From Methylococcales bacterium (GTDB lineage Bacteria; Pseudomonadota; Gammaproteobacteria; Methylococcales; Methylomonadaceae), in NCBI GenBank assembly GCA_028714175.1, contig JAQTMV010000033.1, positions 1-32,092 on the forward strand: a stretch of DNA of 32,092 nt, read 5' to 3'. The position numbers were made by a program, and so were the translations under genes. Of the stretch, positions 25,798 through 32,092 are shown piece by piece; position 1 is the first letter of the stretch, and each line of letters begins with the position of its first letter. The notes under the pieces are model-generated. The model saw only the letters and a list, made by a program, of their open reading frames with translations, was not told the origin of the DNA and ran no database searches.

Positions 25798-26515
25798 TCA
25801 AGAACGAATGCGTTCGCACTCGTTAACGTCCCTTCGCCGATTTGAATACTCAATACAAATGCACCTTTTTTTGTTGATGCTAATAAATTGGCCTTCCTTC
25901 ATTCCTTGCAGAGCGGGTAACTGCTCTAAAGGCAAACTTTCGGCCAGTTCGGTGGTAAGGTTAACTTGAAAGGCACTTTTACCGGCATCCAGATTGGTTA
26001 GCAGTTCAACGACCTGCTTGCTGGCAAAAAAATGCCGGGTTATCAGGTTTTTTTTGCCATCAGCTTTACCAATCGAAACTTCATTTAATTTATAGGTTTT
26101 GTGTTTGGCCAATAATGTGGGGTATGCTTGGTAGTATTGCTCAATTTTTTGCACGTTAGACTTGTTGACGTCACGGGTGGTCTTGTCGAGCCAACTCGGA
26201 GTCAATACCTGGCATTTGACTTGCTCGATGGACATCAAAATTTGCGGATTGCGATCCATTTTATCAGAGATGGCTTGTTGATTCAGTAATGATTGATCAA
26301 CCAAGGAATTACCTATCTGTTTTTTTGGCGATTTCGACATTGTCTTGATTGTTGCCGTTGGTACGCGACAGGACAAAATTGACCTGATGAATCGAAATTT
26401 CGTCGTCATTGACTTTGGCAATCACCTGTCCAGAGCTTTTTCCGGGCTCTTTGCCGCCACAGGCACTAAGCAACACGAACACTTTGGAAGTCGGGGTATT
26501 ACTTGTCATGGGCAT
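25798..26515 (-). pseudogene. epsD: EpsD-family peptidyl-prolyl isomerase lipoprotein, frameshifted at two A7 runs
   Basis: Frame A (from ATG 26515 or 26509) has a short lipobox-like VFVLLSACGG and VIAKVNDDEISIHQVNFVL, the EpsD/SurA-like N-terminus. It reaches an A7 run (about 26321-26327) and stops shortly after at TAG. Dropping one A continues in frame B as QIGNSLVDQSLLNQQAI, then VLTPSWLDKTTRDVNKSN, YPTLLAKHKTYKLNEVSIG and EQLPALQGMKEGQFISI. At a second A7 run (25866-25872) frame B turns into a Cys/Arg-rich tail ending at 25798; dropping one A there gives GAFVLSIQIGEG instead, closer to a normal beta strand, ending at about 25728. The signal peptide is unusually weak. EpsD proteins assist EPS secretion. 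It is either a pseudogene or needs homopolymer slippage. Confidence 0.8.
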
Positions 26516-26543
26516 AACCAAGTTCTAACTTTATTGTTAACTT

Positions 26544-27428
26544 TTAAAAATCTGTTAATACAGCGCCGAGACATTCACATCCAGTATCTTGCATAGCTTT
26601 TTTTAAAAGTTGTAAATCATTCAGCCGGGTTTTGTCTTGTCGCGCCACTAAAAGGATGCCACCACAATTTGAGGCGATAATTTGTGCATCTATACCCTGC
26701 TCTGTTGACGGCGTGTCGATCAGAATGACATCAAATTGTATCTGCAATTGTTGTAAACATTTTTTAAAGCCTCGGCTGATCAATTCCACTGGATTGGGTG
26801 GCACCGTGCCCGCTGGCAGGATTGATAAATCCGGGAAAACCGTACTTCGTGTAACAATCGTTAGATCAGCGCGCCCAGCCAACACGTCCGACAGACCGTA
26901 ACCACCTTGTAGCTTAAATAACATATGCTGCCGAGGTTGACGTAAATCGGCATCAATCAACAGCGTACGTTCGCCAAGCTGTGAAAAAACAATCGCCAGA
27001 TTGGCCGCCATGTAGCTGCGCCCTTCATTGCGACTGGGACTGACCAATGCCAAGGTTTTATGGACATCGATAAACCAGCGCAGCATCAATTGCCCCCGCA
27101 CAGCTCGCAACGCTTCCCCTTGTGCAGCAAAGGACTGGTAGGCTGCGACCAGTTCCGGGCTGAAATTCTCTTCGCTTGCCATTAGGAATGGAAAATCAAA
27201 TTGATGTGATAAGGCTTTCTGTATGTCGTCATCGTTGATCAGTCCCAGCGCTTTGGCTGCATCGCCAAAACGCAAGCCTTCCTTTTTTTGCAAGGCGATA
27301 ATGCGTTCGGTATCACTGGCGCTGATTTTTCCCTCATTCAGTAGTAGAGCCCCAATAGAAGCGGTGGTGTCTATATTGGATATTTCGTTGGCCATCTTGT
27401 AGTTGATTTTAGTTACTGTTGCTTCCAT
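26544..27428 (-). CDS. epsG: EpsG-type BY-kinase-like ATPase
   Basis: 294 residues. The N-terminal ~90 residues resemble the GspE/MshE N-terminal domain (IGALLLNEGKISASDTERI, then FGDAAKALGLINDDDIQKAL), as in EpsG. The ATPase core has Walker A-like SPSRNEGRS at 130-138 (Arg where Lys is usual, a known feature of EpsG), Walker A' TLLIDADLRQPR (155-166) and Walker B VILIDTPS (234-241). There is no Tyr cluster at the C-terminus. It should control EpsF and chain length in the cytoplasm. The start lies seven bases after the epsF stop. Two A7 runs inside the gene are in the correct frame, unlike those in epsD. Confidence 0.92.
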   Translation of the reverse strand: MEATVTKINYKMANEISNIDTTASIGALLLNEGKISASDTERIIALQKKEGLRFGDAAKALGLINDDDIQKALSHQFDFPFLMASEENFSPELVAAYQSFAAQGEALRAVRGQLMLRWFIDVHKTLALVSPSRNEGRSYMAANLAIVFSQLGERTLLIDADLRQPRQHMLFKLQGGYGLSDVLAGRADLTIVTRSTVFPDLSILPAGTVPPNPVELISRGFKKCLQQLQIQFDVILIDTPSTEQGIDAQIIASNCGGILLVARQDKTRLNDLQLLKKAMQDTGCECLGAVLTDF

Positions 27429-27435
27429 TTATGTG

Positions 27436-28908
27436 CTACCTCGAGAGATAAACCGTCACTTGTTTTGTTAAATTAAACAGCCGGGCAATTAGCTTTGGCT
27501 TGGCGACTGTGGCGGAAACGACGGCGAAAACAGGAACAGCTAACAGATCAGAAACATCAAAAGCAGATCGCACTCGACGGTCCATCAACTCTGCCAATAA
27601 CGCTGCGCCCACCCCCAACATTCCACCCAGAAAAACTGACAAAATCATGTTCAATAGCACTTTGGGCTTGGCGTGTTTTGACGGCGGAATTGCGGGATTA
27701 AGGATAGAGATTTCGGTTTGACTTATTTCGCTTTCCATGCGGGTTTGTACCGCACGGTGCATAACTTCATCGTATGCCCTCTGCGCATTTTCCACCTCGC
27801 GATTATATACTGCTATTTGATCATGCTTCTTTTTCAGGTCCATTACTTTGGCTTTCTGTTCCGCCAAGGCTTTGGTTAGCATCTCGTCACGTTGCTTGGA
27901 GGAGGCAACCGCACTTTCAATACTGGTAAGCACCATTTTAGTTGCGGACTTAATTTCCTGTTGCAGGCTGGAAACTTGGGCTTCTGCCTGTCTGTATTGT
28001 GAATTACCTTTTTTAAACTTTTGGGACAGCTCGGCAAGATGCGCACCTGATCGCGCCAGTTCCGACTTGAGCGATTGAATCAAAGGGCTACTCAAAACCT
28101 CCTGCAACGACTCTAAAGAACCGCCTTGTTCGAGAGTGGACTCCAGCAAATCTTTTCTCGACTGCAGTTCGTTGGTGCGAGCCTGGCTTTCCACCAACTG
28201 CTTTGACAAATCACCCAAGCGGGTTTGTTCAATATCCACCAGTCGATTAACATCCACCTGTCGATCAACGCTCCCAACAATGCCATGTTTTTGTTCATAG
28301 GTCGATAGCACCGACTGTGCACGCTCCAGATCCTTTCGCAACGAAGCCATTTGCGAGTCGAACCAGTTTGCACTCAATTTGGCCGGTTGAGAGCGCAATT
28401 CGATGCTGGTTTGTATGTAGGCATCGGCAAAGGCGTTGGCGATATTCGCGGCAAATAATGGGCTGGTAGAGGTAAAGTCTAGCTGTATCAGGCTGCTTTC
28501 GCGTGAAGGTCTGATTTCCAGGTTTTTTAGTAATAAATCCGCAGCCCAGTCCCTGATGTCGCCAATGTACTCGGCTTTTTCAAAGTCTTTCTGCATGTTC
28601 GGAAAGGTCTTCTGCATTTGGGGGTTGTCGTTGAGTTTCAGATTTTTCACCACTTTGCGAGCTACATTATGACTGGCAATCACTTCAGTCTGCGTCGCCA
28701 TATACCCCGTCAGCATTTGTGATACCGGCAAATTTTGGCCCGTCACCGGATCGATACTGCGCTGTTCAACCACTAGTGTAGTTGTGGCGACGTATTTTTT
28801 GGGTAACAGTAGATTCACCACCAAGGTCATGATTACCGTGATGGCCAATACCCAGAGGGCAATCCGTTTGCGCGACCTAAGAATAATAAAAAATTGATAA
28901 ATATTCAT
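27436..28908 (-). CDS. epsF: chain-length determinant EpsF (Wzz/PCP family)
   Basis: 490 residues. A first membrane helix (about 17-36) is followed by LLPKKYVATTTLVVEQRSID and the large periplasmic coiled-coil region (about 180-390, with LSQKFKKGNSQYRQAEAQV). A second membrane helix lies at about 417-441 (VLLNMILSVFLGGMLGVGAA) and a short cytoplasmic end follows. The Pro-rich PAIPPSKHAKPKVL before helix 2 is typical of the family. It sets EPS chain length together with EpsG. It follows the dead sugar-transferase gene by 118 bases; only a weak CGGA lies before the ATG. Confidence 0.93.
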   Translation of the reverse strand: MNIYQFFIILRSRKRIALWVLAITVIMTLVVNLLLPKKYVATTTLVVEQRSIDPVTGQNLPVSQMLTGYMATQTEVIASHNVARKVVKNLKLNDNPQMQKTFPNMQKDFEKAEYIGDIRDWAADLLLKNLEIRPSRESSLIQLDFTSTSPLFAANIANAFADAYIQTSIELRSQPAKLSANWFDSQMASLRKDLERAQSVLSTYEQKHGIVGSVDRQVDVNRLVDIEQTRLGDLSKQLVESQARTNELQSRKDLLESTLEQGGSLESLQEVLSSPLIQSLKSELARSGAHLAELSQKFKKGNSQYRQAEAQVSSLQQEIKSATKMVLTSIESAVASSKQRDEMLTKALAEQKAKVMDLKKKHDQIAVYNREVENAQRAYDEVMHRAVQTRMESEISQTEISILNPAIPPSKHAKPKVLLNMILSVFLGGMLGVGAALLAELMDRRVRSAFDVSDLLAVPVFAVVSATVAKPKLIARLFNLTKQVTVYLSR

Positions 28909-29026
28909 GCTGTTCCGTTGTTTTGTTGGCTTAATTGACTTAATCTGCGAAATCTGTTATGTGAAAAAACGCATCCTAGTTAGCAACTCGATTATCAATC
29001 TGCTGTAATCATTTGTTAATACGCTT

Positions 29027-30035
29027 TCATATCCTTAAGATAAACTCGCAGATGGTTTTAAAGCAGATGGTATTATATATGATCAATAAGTCGAGAAATA
29101 AAGACCAGTTGCACAGGCATTCGAGATCGTAGTCAATCCAATTCGGCTCTGCATTTTTTCGATAGTATCGATTTCATCTCGAAAGCCTTTGACTTACGCC
29201 CAACCGGTAATGCCAAGTTTAACCTAAATGACGGATCATATACTCTTTGATTAGGCTACGGTATAATTCATTATGACTGAGACAGCATGCGGTCTCGGGT
29301 CAACAATGCTCATGCATCTCTCAGTACATTGATAAACTGCAGTAACTCATCCAGAGATGTTTTTCGTAAGAAAACGTCAACCCGGGTGTTTCTCGGATCA
29401 TTTCGGGTTGCCTGGTTAACCTGTCCACCGTTTTCCATCACAGTCAATATTCGAAATTATAGACCATAATTTACTTGCCGTCTAACCCATAACAATGCTG
29501 TTTGAATAGCATCGTACCGGTGAGCTGTTTTTTGCGCCAATGACAATTAACAGTAACAACGGAGCGACCCATAGCAAAATTGCAATTAAATCGCTATGTC
29601 CGACAATGACTGCTCTGGACATCTCATCCTCGGCAAATGTCTATCGATGCATCAAAAAGCGTAACAACCCGTGCACCGTCACCAACACGCCAAGTGTGAT
29701 CAAAAATCAGGAAAGCAGCATTAATCGTAAAAAATAATCAGTAGCTTTAATAGTAGCAAAGCCGATCAACAACAATTATGCTGATCACTTAAAACCATTG
29801 CAACACTAAGTCAACCACGGTTTTCTTCCAAAAGATTTGGTTGTTAAATTTAAAATCCACATCATTAATCAATTGAACGACCAGTATAAACGACAGCACC
29901 AGCAACATAACATAACTTTCTTCAAATCGACCCAGATAAAACCATAAAGCCAACCATGGTCAGCAAGACCTGTACAGGACTAACCAGATTTTTTAAAGCA
30001 ATAATCGGTGGTCGTATTGGTAACACACAGTGTGC
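29027..30035 (-). pseudogene. decayed undecaprenyl-phosphate sugar phosphotransferase (WcaJ/EpsB/EpsE-like)
   Basis: No long open frame survives, but minus-strand translation in changing frames recovers the family in order. A hydrophobic N-terminal region (FEESYVMLLVLSFILVVQL near 29880) is followed by SRAVIVGHSDL, membrane stretch [48 protein letters not shown] (29402-29346), [30 protein letters not shown] (29275-29222), KLGITGWA, VKGFRDEIDTIEKMQSRI and CNWSLFLDLLIIYNTI. Stops (after RHLG, and TAA in GWA-stop-VKG) and several single-base shifts break it. An internal deletion between VIVGHSDL and the membrane stretch also fits the reduced size (about 1.0 kb versus about 1.4 kb). The intact enzyme would start EPS synthesis by loading the first sugar-phosphate on undecaprenyl phosphate. 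Confidence 0.85.
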
Positions 30036-30100
30036 TGAATTATCGTTAAGTTTACAAGCTTGGTTAATAGTTTGAAAAACGTTTTTTTTAATTCCGTTTA

Positions 30101-30109
30101 ATTATAACA
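30101..30109 (-). promoter_or_regulatory. candidate extended -10 promoter for the EPS genes
   Basis: On the minus strand TGT-TATAAT (30109-30101) matches an extended -10 element, about 65 bases upstream of the decayed sugar-transferase gene. The sequence upstream is an A-rich tract with no clear -35. The position fits the start of the EPS operon; AT-rich sequence makes a chance match quite possible. Confidence 0.3.
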
Positions 30110-30296
30110 GAGATTTTTTAAATTTTTTAGGCTGCTTAACCCGCAACCCCAAGTCCAACGCATTTGACTTTTTTTATTTATTTTAAAAATCGGTAAGTAC
30201 TTCTACTTTGTTAAATTCAAGATATCGCATAAGTAATTGATTTAATTTATAGTAATTAATTTTTTAAATCACACATTTCTCATTCGAGTGCATTTT

Positions 30297-30762
30297 ATGG
30301 AAACCGGTAAAATACCAAATTTAACAACATCGCCCAGCGATTTATCGACTTTCACCATCGTTACAGAGGACATTTCGACAGTAAAACACACTAAAACACG
30401 CTCAGTTTTTGCTTCCGCGTCAAACTATCTGAAGGGACTCACGCAGTCCACCCGAAAAAACATGTAGCGAATGGAAGAGCATGTCATAGGCGCGGATGAT
30501 CAAGCACTACAGTACCTGCTGACCGAGGCCCAGCGGGACAGTCAAGCGGTGATGGATCAAGTTGCACAGGAGACCAATCAATTGCTGAGAGGTGACGAGA
30601 GTTGCCTGTTGCTGGATGAAAGTGGATTTGAGAAAAAAAGTGAACACTTTGTCGGGGTTGTTCGTCAGTGGAATGGTCGCCTGGGCAAGGTCGATAACTG
30701 CCAGGTTGGCGTTTTTGCCGCCTTGAGACGTGGCGCTCGGGCCACCCTGATAGATTACCGTT
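30297..30762 (+). pseudogene. IS701-type transposase, 5' fragment
   Basis: Recognised by ASNYLKGLTQSTRKNM, then TAG, then RMEEHVIGADDQALQYLLTE in the same frame and the DDE_5-type core CLLLDESGFEKKSEHFVGV (catalytic Asp) and GKVDNCQVGVFAAL. The segment before KTRSVF reads better in the next frame (RFIDFHHRYRGHF), so a frameshift probably lies near 30385. The coding sequence stops at DYR where the ISL3-type element begins (about 30760). It is inactive; nothing from its 3' half is seen in the window. Confidence 0.8.
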
Positions 30763-32092
30763 CTATGTGAAATACAGTGGGTAATCGAATTTTAACTTTC
30801 CACAAAGGAAGTAAATCATATTAATGAAATTGTTGATGTTGCGATAGCCTCTGTCTCGACGTTTAGCCAACTGAATCTTGCTATTGATAGCTTCAAGAAT
30901 GCCGGTAGTGATGCGCGACGTGACGAAATGAACAAAACCCGACCAATGCGCTCGGACAGTATTGGCGAACTTCATAAACGCTGGAATCTTGGCTGCGTCC
31001 ACCTCGCTACACCATTGCCTCAGAAATGCGTTCGCTGCTGGTTTATCGGGCATTTCCCAGAGATCATTGAACAGCACCTTTAAGCGGTAAGCTTCGCCCA
31101 GTGTGGGGTAGAGTTTAATCATTTCATCCAGCTCTTTTTCTTTTTTGTCGGATAGGTTTTCGCGGTTCTTTAGAAATGTGTATTTGTGACCTTTCAGGGC
31201 ATCATGTTCTTTGCGTTCGGCAATGCGCACCTGATCCATGGCCTCGTTGAATAATTTAACAACATGAAACCGGTCAAAAGTAATCTGTGCGGCCGGGAAC
31301 GAGTCGGCGGCACCGGCAATAAATGACGGTGATAAATCCAAGCTGATTTGCGCCCCCTGTTCCTTATTAAATTAATGCCTTTATTTTCGAGATGTTGTTG
31401 AATACTTTGCAACGTTGCCTTACCTTTGCCTTCGGTAACATGAATCACGCTGGCTGCATCCAAATCAACTCCCGGCGTAACGTAATGATGGCCTTTTTTT
31501 GGTCGAGGTTTCATCGACGCCCAACTGGGTTATCGTACCCGGGTCATCGGCTGCTTTTGCCTTGCTAATCCAGTAATCAAAGAGGGCCCAGATGCGTTGT
31601 GGATTGACCTTTAGTATCTCGGCGACTCGATTGACCGGCATTTCCAGTTCGATCAAGGCTAACGCCAAGGCTTCGAATAGCAAGGTAAAACCACTGCCTG
31701 GTCGTGCCCAAGGAACGTCAGCAGTTCGGACTTTACCATCGATCGTGGTAATGCGCGGCACTGCACAATGGAGGTAACAGGTGTGCTCAAAAAAGCTCAA
31801 ATGTTGCCATTGCCGCTTTACGGTATCGTGCACTGGACAGAGGTTATTTTCGTCATCTAAGAAGCGCGAGCCAAGTACAAGATCGATATGCAGATGAAGT
31901 TCGCTATGAGTCAGTTCATCTGTAGAAAAGGTCACATCTTTGACCTGCCAAGGGGGTTGCAGGCCTAACCCATATTTAACACGCACAATTAATATCCATT
32001 TAGAAACAATAACTTGTGTTATAAAAAATCTTCGTGTGGCACTACACTTTGAAAAATATCGTCTAGGTCAGTCATTTAGACGATGGTTTTGC
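30760..32092 (-). mobile_element. ISL3-family element inserted into the IS701-type transposase
   Basis: The left boundary is where the IS701 reading frame is lost (after GATTACCG). The ISL3 transposase stop codon (30765-30763) lies almost at the edge. The right end cannot be fixed: the transposase start is near 31986, and no sequence from the IS701 gene or repeat of the left target site appears before the window ends, so the end may lie beyond 32092. Confidence 0.65.
30763..31986 (-). pseudogene. ISL3-family transposase with two frameshifts
   Basis: Three overlapping frames make one protein. Frame 1 reads KYGLGLQPPWQVKDVTFS, the zinc-ribbon region CPVHDTVKRQWQHLSFF and GVDETSTKK. At an A7 run (31494-31500) one A must be dropped to continue GHHYVTPGVDLDAASVIHV, the catalytic region. 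Near 31365-31375 one base appears to be missing before ISLDLSPSFIAGAADSF and ITFDRFHVVKLFNEAMD, ending KLKFDYPLYFT. The DDE domain is otherwise well preserved. The start is uncertain; GTG 31986 gives the longest reading and no good ribosome site is seen. It is inactive unless slippage restores the frame. Confidence 0.82.

Noticed and set aside
29287-29737. Two short plus-strand open frames of about 60 codons
   Set aside because: They are antisense to the decayed sugar-transferase pseudogene, whose conserved blocks account for the sequence.
31485-31510. Programmed -1 frameshifting at the A7 run of the ISL3 transposase, as in other IS families
   Set aside because: The frame change needed is +1 (one A fewer), opposite to the classic A-AAA-AAG slip, and ISL3 transposases are normally made from one frame.
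32058-32084. Inverted repeat ATCGTCTA / TAGACGAT with an 11-base loop
   Set aside because: It has no U-run like a terminator and lies at the window edge; it may belong to the ISL3 end, but this cannot be tested without the flanking sequence.
1-32092. CRISPR arrays, tRNA or rRNA genes
   Set aside because: No regularly spaced repeats, tRNA-like cloverleaf or rRNA segment was noticed while reading either strand.

Overview
The window looks like a Gram-negative proteobacterium. The EpsF/EpsG/EpsD-type exopolysaccharide genes are the kind found in Beta- and Gammaproteobacteria such as methylotrophs, methanotrophs and nitrifiers. I cannot name a genus. Almost all genes lie on the minus strand. There are two unrelated blocks joined at an insertion-sequence (IS) scar near 21.0 kb. 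The left block is visibly more GC-rich than the AT-rich right block.

Left block (about 76-21006, read right to left): most of an extracellular contractile injection system (eCIS, the Afp/PVC-like phage-tail-derived particles). In transcription order it holds a tail-tube gene missing its 5' end, a small Afp6-like protein, a LysM tail protein (Afp7-like), a gp27/gpD-like hub, a gpV/OB-fold spike piece carrying a frameshift, a PAAR-like spike-tip candidate, gp25 (Afp9-like), baseplate J (Afp11-like), and a giant 1639-residue protein fusing an Afp12-like wedge to a fibre-like half. Then come a Cys-rich protein, a fibre with a self-cleaving S74 chaperone, a small coiled-coil protein, a tape-measure protein (Afp14-like), a two-module AAA+ ATPase (Afp15-like) and a DUF4157 protein that is a candidate cargo. 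Gaps are tiny and many stops and starts overlap as ATGA, so this is one translationally coupled operon of about 20 kb. No sheath gene and no operon promoter are visible. The tube gene and an IS5-family transposase are both cut at the same point, so the front of the operon seems to have been deleted.

Middle block (21764-30035): an exopolysaccharide locus, again leftward: a decayed undecaprenyl-phosphate sugar transferase, epsF (chain length), epsG (BY-kinase-like ATPase), a frameshifted epsD, a Wzx-like flippase, a GT4 glycosyltransferase and a Wzy/WaaL-like polymerase. The initiating enzyme is a pseudogene with several frameshifts and stops, so the pathway would need another initiating transferase elsewhere.

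Right end (30297-32092): a 5' fragment of an IS701-type transposase on the plus strand, interrupted by an ISL3-type element on the minus strand that is itself frameshifted.

The most notable points are the +1 frameshift at a UUU-UGA site in the spike gene, the fused wedge-fibre protein with a strong internal ribosome-binding site exactly at the domain junction, and three eCIS proteins sharing one Cys/His-marked module for which I know no name. In addition, A7 runs are off by one base in three places, while other A7 runs nearby are in frame.
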